Below, piece after piece: positions 16,621 to 23,930 of a DNA stretch of 64,000 nt. The position numbers were made by a program, and so were the translations under genes. Every line of letters begins with the position of its first letter. The stretch's first letter is position 1. Under the pieces are notes generated by a model. That model was not told where the DNA came from. It saw only the letters and a program-made list of their open reading frames with translations, and made no database searches. Origin of the DNA: Caldicellulosiruptor morganii (GTDB lineage Bacteria > Bacillota > Thermoanaerobacteria > Caldicellulosiruptorales > Caldicellulosiruptoraceae); contig NZ_CP113865.1 of assembly GCF_026810225.1 (NCBI RefSeq), forward strand, positions 1,322,001-1,386,000. Direction: 5' to 3'.

Positions 16621-16634
16621 AAATAAAAATTTAT
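16621..16634 (+). repeat. Right copy of 14-base direct repeat flanking the DDE IS
   Basis: This is an exact copy of 14757-14770, directly after the right end of the element. It includes the stop codon (16631-16633) of the neighbouring histidine phosphatase gene. Confidence 0.65.
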
Positions 16635-17260
16635 ATTATTGGACGCTTTTGAATTGATTGCAAATGTGACATATCATTCAAAAGGCTGAGCATTCGTCTA
16701 TTTTCTTTTATATCTACAATACTGAGACTCGCATTACCAATCCAGCATTTTTTATAAAAGTCAAACGGTAGTTCTAAAAGATATATAATGGAAAGTTTGA
16801 TTATACCGCCATGTGTAACAACCACAATGTTGCTATATGATTCATTCAAAACCTCTTCAAAAAAACTCTTCACCCTTTCCATTACATTGTATAAGCTACC
16901 TTCACCTGGAAAAGTAGCTCTGTCAGGATTTTCCTTCCATAATCTATAAGTTTCTGAATACTTTTTCTCAAGTTCATCGAAACTCAAGCCTTCCCATTCG
17001 CCAAAATTCATCTCATTAAGCCTTTCTGTTAATCTCAAGGGTATTTCTGGATGAAAAGCTTTAATTTCATTTGCTGTTAAATAAGCTCTCTTTAATGTAC
17101 TTGAAAATACAATATCAATCTTTTCGTTCTTTAACCGCTCAGCAAGTTTTTTTGCTTGCTGAATACCCGTCTCATTTAAATCTGTGTCAATAGAACCCTG
17201 GACTTTATTGTATCTATTCCAATCAGTTTCGCCATGTCTTATTAGATAAATTCTCTTCAA
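16631..17260 (-). CDS. Histidine phosphatase family protein (phosphoglycerate mutase-like)
   Basis: The 209 residues belong to the branch-1 histidine phosphatase superfamily. The nucleophile histidine is in LIRHGETDWN near the N-terminus. The second histidine is in VVTHGGIIKLS, and the conserved FSSTLKRAYLTA and MNFGEWEG motifs are present. Such proteins include CobC (adenosylcobalamin phosphatase), PhoE and cofactor-dependent PGM-like enzymes; the substrate cannot be decided. It is 6 bases downstream of an RpiR-type regulator, and a DDE IS now abuts its stop codon. Confidence 0.85.
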   Translation of the reverse strand: MKRIYLIRHGETDWNRYNKVQGSIDTDLNETGIQQAKKLAERLKNEKIDIVFSSTLKRAYLTANEIKAFHPEIPLRLTERLNEMNFGEWEGLSFDELEKKYSETYRLWKENPDRATFPGEGSLYNVMERVKSFFEEVLNESYSNIVVVTHGGIIKLSIIYLLELPFDFYKKCWIGNASLSIVDIKENRRMLSLLNDMSHLQSIQKRPII

Positions 17261-17266
17261 GCTACA

Positions 17267-18130
17267 TCACCTATTCTCTTTTTCATAAACCTGAAACTCA
17301 TCCCAAATCTCTTCCAATTTTTCAAGTGTTCTTGCAACATCATCCTTTTTACGAAGTCCTGTTGCCACAATCAACGCATTGATCACACTGAGTGGCGCAA
17401 CCAATGAATCAGCAAAAGAGACCATGTCACTTCTGCATATCAAAACATAGTCACTGTATTTACAAAGCGGAGAGATTTTACTGTCGGTAAGTGATACAAT
17501 TTTTGCATTCTGCTTTTTGGCATACTGCAATACCTTCAAAGTGCGTTTGGAATACCTCGGGAAGCTAATTCCTACTATCAAATCTTCAGATGTAATCCTG
17601 AAAACCTGTTCAAATATATCACTTATCCCACTTGTGGTTATCACCTTAACATTGTCCAAAATCATATTCAAATAAAAACCCAAAAAATCCGCAAGAGCAG
17701 CTGAACTTCTAATTCCAATGATGTATATTCTCTTTGCACTAACTATCTCATCAACCACCTTATTGAAGGTTTGCTCATCAATCTGCTCGAGTGTCTGTTT
17801 AATCTTGTCCATATCAGAAAGAAGCACACTTTTTAAAACCTCATTCTCATTAATCCTGCTTGCAGAAAGTTCTATCCTCTGAACCGATGTGAGTTTACTT
17901 TTCATAAGTTCCTGTAAAGCCTTCTGGAATTCAGGGTATCCATCAAAACCAAGTCTCTCGGCAAATCTAACAACAGTAGACTCACTAACACCAACCGAGT
18001 TGCCAAGAGCAAGTGCTGTCATGTACGCAGCCTTTTCACCATGTTCCAAAATAAACTGGGCGATCTTTTTTTGCCCTTTGCTGAGCTCTGGCATAAGCTC
18101 GATAATCCTTGCTTCTAAGTCATTACTCAT
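17267..18130 (-). CDS. RpiR/MurR family transcriptional regulator
   Basis: The 287 residues comprise an N-terminal RpiR helix-turn-helix (about residues 1-77, with NSVGVSESTVVRFAERLGFDGYPEFQ). A C-terminal SIS sugar-phosphate binding domain follows (about 125-260, IYIIGIRSSAALADFLGFYLN and IVGISFPRYSKRTLKVLQYA). Such regulators respond to phosphosugars. The neighbouring phosphatase may act in the same pathway, but no sugar catabolic gene is adjacent. The start has AAGGAG 9 bases upstream, immediately after the stop of the YpmA-like gene. Confidence 0.9.
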   Translation of the reverse strand: MSNDLEARIIELMPELSKGQKKIAQFILEHGEKAAYMTALALGNSVGVSESTVVRFAERLGFDGYPEFQKALQELMKSKLTSVQRIELSASRINENEVLKSVLLSDMDKIKQTLEQIDEQTFNKVVDEIVSAKRIYIIGIRSSAALADFLGFYLNMILDNVKVITTSGISDIFEQVFRITSEDLIVGISFPRYSKRTLKVLQYAKKQNAKIVSLTDSKISPLCKYSDYVLICRSDMVSFADSLVAPLSVINALIVATGLRKKDDVARTLEKLEEIWDEFQVYEKENR

Positions 18131-18144
18131 CTTTTCATTTCTCC

Positions 18145-18309
18145 TTATGTTTGGTAAATACTAATTACAATTTTATTGTGATTTTTTGAAAGACCCACAA
18201 TAATGTTTTTGTCTTTAAGACTCTTGTTCATAAAATCTACTATTTTATAAAGCGGAGCATCTTCTTCAAATTCCATTGATGATATCAATTCGAGTTTTTC
18301 ATTCTCCAT
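18145..18309 (-). CDS. YpmA-like (DUF4264) small protein
   Basis: This 54-residue ORF resembles Bacillus YpmA in length and in its pattern of an acidic start, LYKIVDFMNKSLKDKNIIVGLSK, and a C-terminal KIVISIYQT. It ends 15 bases before the RpiR regulator, whose ribosome site follows its stop. Its own ribosome site is weak (AAGAAGG, about 14 bases away). An extended -10 sequence (TGATATAAT) lies about 50 bases upstream. Function is unknown for the family. Confidence 0.75.
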   Translation of the reverse strand: MENEKLELISSMEFEEDAPLYKIVDFMNKSLKDKNIIVGLSKNHNKIVISIYQT

Positions 18310-18359
18310 CTTATATTTTAGCCCTTCTTTCTTAAATTTGTTTTTATTCTATGTTATTA

Positions 18360-18368
18360 ATTATATCA
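18360..18368 (-). promoter_or_regulatory. Extended -10 promoter for the YpmA-like and RpiR genes
   Basis: On the minus strand TGATATAAT (18368-18360) is a TGn-extended -10 box. No convincing -35 is present, as is usual for extended -10 promoters. It lies about 50 bases before the YpmA-like start. Confidence 0.4.
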
Positions 18369-18400
18369 CAACAATACGTTTGATTAATAAGAAATTTTAT

Positions 18401-18443
18401 CAAAAAAGAAGAGGAAAGCACACCATAAGATGTATCTTTCCTC
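18401..18443 (-). terminator. Intrinsic terminator of the biotin-enzyme operon
   Basis: GAGGAAAG and CTTTCCTC (18443-18436 and 18418-18411, minus strand) form a hairpin with a 17-base loop. TTCTTTTTTG follows. The stem begins at the last base of the oadA-like stop codon. It separates that operon from the YpmA-like gene. Confidence 0.7.
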
Positions 18444-19834
18444 TACACTGGATATACTTTGTTTTCTTTTACAAGACCAACGTCAATTTTATACTTTTTT
18501 GCTGCTCTTAACTTAAAATAGTTTTCAGCAAGCTGCGGAAACAGGCAATATGTCACAACATCTGTGTCGGTTTCAATAAATTCTTTTATTTTCTCTTTGC
18601 TGCTTTCAAGCTCAGGTGAAAGTAAATCGGCCGGCCTTGTTTCAATTTCTCTCTCATCACCGAGAATCTTTAATTTTACCTGCTGATTTACTTTTGCAGG
18701 AGGTCGCCCATATTCACCTTTAAAATACGCTTTTGTCTCCTTTGTAACAAGCTTATATCTTTCGCCAGCTATGACATTTAAAACTGCCTGGGTTCCAACA
18801 ATCTGGCTTGTGGGTGTAACAAGTGGAGGAAAACCAAAATCTTCTCTTACACGCGGAACTTCTCTCAAAACCTCATCAAGCTTATCTTTCTGCCCCTGTT
18901 CTTTTAGTTGAGATATGAGATTGGAAAGCATTCCACCCGGAATCTGATAATGTAAAGCATTTATATCCACAATCAGTACTTTTGGGTCAAGAAGTCCTTT
19001 TTTCAAATACTCTTCACGAAGTACTTTAAAATATTCACTTGCCTCATTTATCTTTTCCAGGTCAAGCCCAGGATCATAAATTGTTCCAGAAAGAGCATAT
19101 ACAATTGATTCAGTTGGTGGCTGAGATGTTCCAAGTGCAAGGGGTGAAAGTGCTGTGTCAATACCATCAACACCTGCTTCAATTGCTTTTAAGTAAGTCA
19201 TAGAGCCAAATCCGGTTGTGTAATGAGTGTGAAGATGCACAGGGATAGAGATCTTCTCTTTTAGGGCTTTAACAAGATCATAAGCTTCAAATGGTGAAAG
19301 AAGACCAGCCATATCTTTAATACAAAGTGAATCTGCGCCCAGATCTTCTATCTCTCTTGCAAGCTTTACGTAATTTTCTATTGTATGATAGGGAGATATT
19401 GTGTATGAGATTGCAACCTGAGCATGAGCACCTTCAGTTTTTGTGGTTTTCAAAGCTACTTCTATATTTCTGAGGTCGTTAAGAGCATCAAAAATTCTAA
19501 TGATATCAATCCCGTAGTAAATGGCTTTTTTAACAAATTCAATTACAACATCATCCGGATAGTGTCTGTAGCCTACAAGATTCTGACCACGCAAAAGCAT
19601 CTGCAACTTTGTCTTTTTAAAAACCTGTTTTAATTTTTTCAATCTTTCCCATGGATCTTCATTGAAAAATCTCAGGCATGCATCAAATGTAGCTCCACCC
19701 CAACACTCAATTGAATAATATCCAACTTCATCAAGTACAGGGGCAATTTCTAACATTTGCTCTGTTGTCATCCTGGTTGCAATTAGCGACTGATGAGCAT
19801 CCCTTAAAATTGTTTCTGTTATCTTTATTCCCAT
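18443..19834 (-). CDS. Carboxyltransferase subunit, OadA / PycB / transcarboxylase 5S type
   Basis: The 463 residues form an HMGL-like TIM barrel (TETILRDAHQSLIATRMTT, ECWGGATFDACLRFF) with the metal site HLHTHYTTG and the catalytic lysine in LCIKDMAG, plus the PYC_OADA domain (about residues 300-450). The enzyme transfers CO2 between biotin and oxaloacetate/pyruvate. No attached biotin domain is present; the carrier is the separate gene 25 bases upstream. With the CoA-specific carboxyltransferase further upstream, this fits the 5S subunit of a methylmalonyl-CoA:oxaloacetate transcarboxylase or a soluble decarboxylase. Confidence 0.9.
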   Translation of the reverse strand: MGIKITETILRDAHQSLIATRMTTEQMLEIAPVLDEVGYYSIECWGGATFDACLRFFNEDPWERLKKLKQVFKKTKLQMLLRGQNLVGYRHYPDDVVIEFVKKAIYYGIDIIRIFDALNDLRNIEVALKTTKTEGAHAQVAISYTISPYHTIENYVKLAREIEDLGADSLCIKDMAGLLSPFEAYDLVKALKEKISIPVHLHTHYTTGFGSMTYLKAIEAGVDGIDTALSPLALGTSQPPTESIVYALSGTIYDPGLDLEKINEASEYFKVLREEYLKKGLLDPKVLIVDINALHYQIPGGMLSNLISQLKEQGQKDKLDEVLREVPRVREDFGFPPLVTPTSQIVGTQAVLNVIAGERYKLVTKETKAYFKGEYGRPPAKVNQQVKLKILGDEREIETRPADLLSPELESSKEKIKEFIETDTDVVTYCLFPQLAENYFKLRAAKKYKIDVGLVKENKVYPV

Positions 19835-19858
19835 GATATTGCAAGCCCTCCAAAAATT

Positions 19859-20242
19859 TTATTCAACTTCAAATAGCAAATCACCTTTTGAAACCTTCTG
19901 CCCTTCTCTGACGTATATCTTCTTTATTTTTCCCTCCATTTGAGGAAAAACCTCATTCTCCATTTTCATGGCTTCAAGCACTAAAACAGGATCTTTGAGC
20001 GACACCATTTCACCTTCATTTTTAAGAATTTTCACTATTGTACCGGGAAGCTGAGCACATACAACATTTTTGTCAGACAGAGAAACAGATTCCTGTAAAG
20101 GTTCTCTTTTTGGCTGTGTAACAGGTCTTTCTATTTCAAATTTTGTTTTTGGAGGAGTAAATGTATTTTTTGTAGATGTTCCGATTTCTTCTACTTCAAC
20201 TAAAAACTCCTGGTCATTTATTTTAACCTTGAATTTTCTCAT
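19859..20242 (-). CDS. Biotin carboxyl carrier protein (1.3S / gamma type)
   Basis: This 127-residue carrier has a biotinyl domain in its C-terminal 70 residues with the modification motif EAMKMENEV (lysine about 93) and the GxxV/KGDLL ends. A short N-terminal beta unit (KFKVKINDQEFLVEVEEI) and a flexible linker precede it. The ATG at 20242 is chosen; the frame stays open to 20434, but those 64 codons come from the adjacent TnpB element. The element ends within about 20 bases of the start codon, so the gene may depend on read-through or on the weak CCAGGT ribosome site left by the insertion. Confidence 0.9.
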   Translation of the reverse strand: MRKFKVKINDQEFLVEVEEIGTSTKNTFTPPKTKFEIERPVTQPKREPLQESVSLSDKNVVCAQLPGTIVKILKNEGEMVSLKDPVLVLEAMKMENEVFPQMEGKIKKIYVREGQKVSKGDLLFEVE

Positions 20243-20260
20243 TTGCAATTTTACCTGGTC

Positions 20261-20278
20261 AACCAAACTGTGCAAAAT
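20261..20278 (-). repeat. Perfect palindromic hairpin at the right end of the TnpB element
   Basis: CTGTGCAA and TTGCACAG pair over 8 bases with a 2-base loop. Hairpins like this near the ends of IS200/IS605 elements are the recognition sites of the TnpA transposase. It lies about 20 bases from the biotin carrier start. Confidence 0.7.
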
Positions 20279-20600
20279 TGCACAGTATTGGCAGCTGGGG
20301 TATTTGTTATCCGCCATTTCAAGACTTTCCCAGCCCCAGCAGGCGGTATTTGGGAAAGCCATAGCCCCTACCCCAAGAAGCAGGAACTTGCGCCGATTTT
20401 CGGTCCCCCCACTTGCCCTGAAACCAATACCCATTTCAGGACAGACATGTCTCGCAACACCCTGTCAGGGGAGAGTGGTGTTACCACCGCTACCCTGAGA
20501 ACTCGCCAGAGATTGTAGCCTTCACTACAGCTAATCGCACTTGTTCCATCCAGAGGTGCAAATAGCCTCCCTGGCTCACTCCCAGGGCTTTGTATCTTAC
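20262..20600 (-). ncRNA. Candidate omega (reRNA) guide RNA of the TnpB element
   Basis: The 3' part of tnpB and the DNA beyond it are GC-richer than the surroundings and form several hairpins on the minus strand. These include CCTGAAA/TTTCAGG around GGGTATTGG (about 20411-20434) and TTCCCA/TGGGAA (about 20325-20357). Others are CCCCTGACAGGG (about 20460) and CCCTGGGAGTGAGCCAGGG (about 20570-20590). TnpB guide RNAs come from this position, overlapping the gene's 3' end and ending in a guide taken from the flank. The exact end and the guide are not visible without the cleavage site. Confidence 0.5.
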
Positions 20601-21846
20601 GCATTACATATTCAATCTCTTTTATCTGTTTCCTTCTCAAGTGTATATTCTTAACTTCTTTGCTTACATACCCTTTTAGCTCTTCTAAACTACTTACATC
20701 AAGACTATTTAAAAGCTTCATGTAGTTTGCAGGTATCCTCTCTTCTTTCCCAAGTCCTCTTCTTGCTATCACATATGCGCTTGCAACATCTTTGCTTACC
20801 ATAAACTGCGGTGCGAACTTCAGCATCCCTATCACTGATGTATATGCAGGATTTACTTCTATAACCTCTATCCCTTCTCGTTTTGCTAAAATCTTGATTT
20901 TGTCAAGAAGCGACCTGTAGCTGAAAAAGTGCCTTATCCGTCTTGATTTTCTGAAAGAAAAATCTCCTCTTTGCCCTTTGTCTTTTATATCAAGCCTCTC
21001 TATCACAATAGCTTTTCTTTTCTCTTTTGCAATCTTCACAATCTCATGCGCATACTGCCATCTGTAATACTCTCTTTTGTCAGAGTTTCCACTGTCAAGC
21101 TCCGGCATTGGAATCTTGCCATGGCTTATAAACTGTCCGCTTCTGTCCACCTCTACCCATGCCATGTGATTTGGATATGCATTTGTATCTATCCCTATAC
21201 CACCATTTTCCTTGGTGATTTCTGTCGCTGGAAAGAGTTCTTCTACTGAAAAGTAAGCATACACATTCCCTTTCTTGAGTTTTAGCTCTACTGAATAAGG
21301 CACTTCAAGAATAGCAATCTCCTGTAAAATTTCTTCTTTGTTTTTGTCTTTTTTAAAACCGGCTGACAATCTGGCAAATACATACTTTCTATCTCCTATA
21401 TTTATCCTCAAAAATGTGCCTCTTTCATTTGCCACAATCCTTGTGTTTAAGTTCCCTTTCTTACTCCTGTCTCCTCTTGAATATAAATTCCCTTTCCTCT
21501 TTTCCTGCCACTCAGTCTTGAGCTTTTTATAAGGCTTGCCGTTTATATGTCGCTTTTTGAGCTTTTCAAAAAGCTGTCTGCCACCAAAGATAGCTTTCCT
21601 TGGGTCTTCCCCTCTTTGCTTGCAGGATTCTAAAACAGCCTTTGCTTTCATTATTGCATCATCTACATACCTTGAGTTCAAATTGAAAATCCCCTGCAAA
21701 TCTTTTTTGAGGCTATTTCTATCATAGCCTTCTAAAAGTCTTTTGTATGCAAATCTCATGCAGGATGACCATCTTCTCATAAGCTCCAATGTCTTTTGCC
21801 TGTCTTCATAACTTTCAAAAATCAGCTTAGCCTGAACTGTTATCAA
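20368..21846 (-). CDS. tnpB: TnpB-related RNA-guided nuclease (no zinc finger)
   Basis: This 492-residue protein has the split RuvC domain: D220 in GGIGIDTNAYP, E283 in KAIVIERLDI and D353 in SKDVASAYVIARRGLG (numbered from the TTG at 21846). The CxxC...CxxC zinc ribbon normally found before the last aspartate is missing; the region reads NPAYTSVIGMLKFAPQF. Proteins of this form are annotated as TnpB-related. The TTG start at 21846 (MITVQAKLIF) has AGAGGTG 8 bases upstream; an upstream extension to 21909 is unlikely. The last 80 residues overlap the candidate guide RNA. Confidence 0.85.
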   Translation of the reverse strand: MITVQAKLIFESYEDRQKTLELMRRWSSCMRFAYKRLLEGYDRNSLKKDLQGIFNLNSRYVDDAIMKAKAVLESCKQRGEDPRKAIFGGRQLFEKLKKRHINGKPYKKLKTEWQEKRKGNLYSRGDRSKKGNLNTRIVANERGTFLRINIGDRKYVFARLSAGFKKDKNKEEILQEIAILEVPYSVELKLKKGNVYAYFSVEELFPATEITKENGGIGIDTNAYPNHMAWVEVDRSGQFISHGKIPMPELDSGNSDKREYYRWQYAHEIVKIAKEKRKAIVIERLDIKDKGQRGDFSFRKSRRIRHFFSYRSLLDKIKILAKREGIEVIEVNPAYTSVIGMLKFAPQFMVSKDVASAYVIARRGLGKEERIPANYMKLLNSLDVSSLEELKGYVSKEVKNIHLRRKQIKEIEYVMRKIQSPGSEPGRLFAPLDGTSAISCSEGYNLWRVLRVAVVTPLSPDRVLRDMSVLKWVLVSGQVGGPKIGASSCFLG

Positions 21847-21977
21847 GTTTTTTACACCTCTTATTAAAGCTCTTCTGCTGGTAGCACATATATTACCAAC
21901 CTTTTGCACACAGAATAACTTTTAATGCTACCCAGTCAAAATTATACCTTTTTTGCATTGTAATTCTCAACTGTTGC

Positions 21978-22169
21978 TCACCTCCACCTAAAAAATAATT
22001 GTCTTTGTTCAATTGCCATCTGTCTTGCAGCTTTTTTCCATTTGTTTTGCTGTTTTGTCACATGTGTAATTTTGAAATTGCTTTCCTCCAATATTATAGC
22101 AAGGCATGCACATATACTTGCGAGTTCTTCTTTTGTAATGGTTGTTGTACTATTTGTAGAAATGTACAT
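21978..22169 (-). CDS. Small subunit of the biotin-dependent carboxyltransferase complex
   Basis: This 63-residue protein contains EELASICACLAIILEES and ends WKKAARQMAIEQRQLFFRW. The helix followed by a W...R tail resembles the small accessory (delta/epsilon-like) subunits found between carboxyltransferase and carrier genes in Firmicutes. The ATG at 22169 has GGAGGG 9 bases upstream; a TTG at 22178 abuts the ribosome site and is unlikely. It is 30 bases downstream of the large carboxyltransferase gene. Assignment rests mainly on context. Confidence 0.6.
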   Translation of the reverse strand: MYISTNSTTTITKEELASICACLAIILEESNFKITHVTKQQNKWKKAARQMAIEQRQLFFRWR

Positions 22170-22199
22170 TTTAAGCAACCCTCCTTTTTTAACAGGATA

Positions 22200-23744
22200 T
22201 CAAAGCGGTATATTTCCATGTTTTTTAGGTGGCCTTGACTCTCTCTTTGTGGATGATACATTCAAAGCTTCAATAATCTTATCTCTTGTAAACCTGGGTT
22301 CGATTACATCATCCACATATCCTCTTGCAGCAGCAATATAAGGATTTGCAAATTTCTGGGTATATTCTAAAATTCGCTTTCGTCTCTCCTCCTCAGGGTT
22401 AGGAGAAGCTTGAATCTCTTTTCTGAAGATAATATTTGCAGCACCATCCGGACCCATAACCGCTATCTCTGCAGTTGGCCATGCAAATACAAAATCTGCA
22501 CCGATATGTTTACTACTCATTGCTATATAAGCTCCACCATAAGCCTTTCGCAAAATAACATTAATTTTAGGAACAGTTGCTTCTGAGTAAGCGTATAAAA
22601 TCTTTGCTCCATGGCGAATTATTCCATTATGTTCCTGGTTAACACCCGGCAAAAAACCTGGCACATCTGTAAATGTAACAATCGGAATGTTGAACGCATC
22701 ACAGAATCTAACAAACCTTGCTATTTTGTCTGATGAGTCATAGTCTAAAACACCAGCATTCACCTTGGGCTGGTTTGCAACAATCCCAACACTAAAACCG
22801 CCTATTCGCCCAAATCCCACCACTGCATTTTGAGCAAAATAAGGCTGAACTTCTAAAAATTCTTCATTATCTACAACTCTGTATATAATATCCTTTACGT
22901 CATATGCCTTGTTTGGCTCGTCAGGAATAATTTTTTCAAGTTCTGGCACAGCTCTTTTCCCTGAATCCGAAGATACAACATAGGGTGGATCATCCATATT
23001 ATTTGAGGGCAAGAATGACAACAGATACTTTATCATATCAAGCAAGGTGTGTTCATCTTCTGCTATAAAATGTGCAACACCACTTTTGGTATTGTGAGTC
23101 AAAGCACCACCAAGTTCTTCTAAGGATATTTCTTCACCCGTCACCGCCTTTATTACCTGAGGTCCTGTGACAAACATCTGACTTGTCTTATCAACCATAA
23201 AAATAAAGTCCATTATTGCCGGAGAATATACAGCACCACCTGCACAGGGTCCCATTATAGCTACTATTTGAGGAATTACACCAGATGCCATGGTGTTTCT
23301 AAAAAATATTTCACCATAACCAGCCAGGGCATCCACTCCTTCCTGAATTCTTGCACCACCGGAGTCATTGATGCCAATTACAGGACAACCGTACTTCATA
23401 GCTAAATCCAACACTTTGCATATCTTTTTGGCATGCATCTCACCAAGCGATCCACCTATGGATGTAAAGTCCTGAGCATATATAAAGACCTTTCGACCGT
23501 TTATTGTACCATATCCTGTTACAACTCCATCTGACGGTATATATGTGTCTTTCATATCAAACTCCTGGCATCTATGTTCAACAAACATGTCAATCTCATT
23601 AAAACTGCCTTCGTCAAGCAGATATTCAATTCGCTCCCTGCATGTAAGTTTTCTGCTCTCATGTTGTTTTTTTACTCTATCTTCTCCTCCAAGCTTCAAT
23701 ATCCTCTCGCGTCTTTGTCTGAGATCTTTCAACTTGTCAATCAT
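22200..23744 (-). CDS. mmdA: Acyl-CoA carboxyltransferase (MmdA / PccB / 12S type)
   Basis: The 514-residue two-domain crotonase-fold carboxyltransferase moves CO2 between biotin and an acyl-CoA (methylmalonyl/propionyl type by similarity). The N-terminal half has INDSGGARIQEGVDALAGYGEIF and IMGPCAGGAVYSPA. The C-terminal half has FTDVPGFLPGVNQEHNGIIRHGAKILYAY and RKAYGGAYIAMSSK. It heads a run with a small subunit, biotin carrier and OadA-like gene, which together give 12S-1.3S-5S transcarboxylase composition. No Na+-pumping beta subunit (OadB) is in the window. The ribosome site GAGGAGG is strong. Confidence 0.9.
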   Translation of the reverse strand: MIDKLKDLRQRRERILKLGGEDRVKKQHESRKLTCRERIEYLLDEGSFNEIDMFVEHRCQEFDMKDTYIPSDGVVTGYGTINGRKVFIYAQDFTSIGGSLGEMHAKKICKVLDLAMKYGCPVIGINDSGGARIQEGVDALAGYGEIFFRNTMASGVIPQIVAIMGPCAGGAVYSPAIMDFIFMVDKTSQMFVTGPQVIKAVTGEEISLEELGGALTHNTKSGVAHFIAEDEHTLLDMIKYLLSFLPSNNMDDPPYVVSSDSGKRAVPELEKIIPDEPNKAYDVKDIIYRVVDNEEFLEVQPYFAQNAVVGFGRIGGFSVGIVANQPKVNAGVLDYDSSDKIARFVRFCDAFNIPIVTFTDVPGFLPGVNQEHNGIIRHGAKILYAYSEATVPKINVILRKAYGGAYIAMSSKHIGADFVFAWPTAEIAVMGPDGAANIIFRKEIQASPNPEEERRKRILEYTQKFANPYIAAARGYVDDVIEPRFTRDKIIEALNVSSTKRESRPPKKHGNIPL

Positions 23745-23857
23745 TAAAAATCCTCCTCGAAAATAGTTTATTATGTAGTATTAATAGCTGGTATTAATAT
23801 ATTATGCTAATTTCTATTTTATAACACAAAAAGGTTTTTAGCAAGAAATTTCTATAC

Positions 23858-23920
23858 AAAAAAAGGTGCGGTTAAGCCTGTGTTTGTTTTTGAAATAGAG
23901 TGCTTAACCACACCTTTTTT
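23858..23920 (-). terminator. Intrinsic terminator after agmatinase gene
   Basis: AAAAGGTG-C-GGTTAAGC and GCTTAACC-A-CACCTTTT arms (17 pairs with one mismatch) enclose a 24-base loop and are flanked by A and T runs on both sides. It would terminate transcripts from speB and could also act on the opposite strand. Confidence 0.75.
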
Positions 23921-23930
23921 ATTATCTCTT

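Larger units (their letters stand above)
20243..21960 (-). mobile_element. TnpB-only IS200/IS605-type element inside the biotin operon (ends approximate)
   Basis: A TnpB-like gene with structured, GC-richer flanks sits between the small subunit gene and the biotin carrier gene of an otherwise compact operon, in the same direction. The right end has a perfect palindrome (CTGTGCAA, TT, TTGCACAG at 20261-20278), typical of IS200/IS605 subterminal hairpins. The left end has a GGTAGCA/TGCTACC stem upstream of tnpB. No TnpA transposase is present, so the element would need one in trans. There is no target duplication, as expected for this family. Boundaries are estimates. Confidence 0.75.

Noticed and set aside
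20243-20434. 64-codon N-terminal extension of the biotin carrier
   Set aside because: The extension is encoded by the right end of the TnpB element and reads through its hairpins; family members start at the ATG at 20242.
23862-23914. Riboswitch upstream of mmdA from the paired GGTTAAGC/GCTTAACC arms
   Set aside because: The symmetric stem flanked by A and T runs is a plain bidirectional terminator after speB; no conserved aptamer core is visible.
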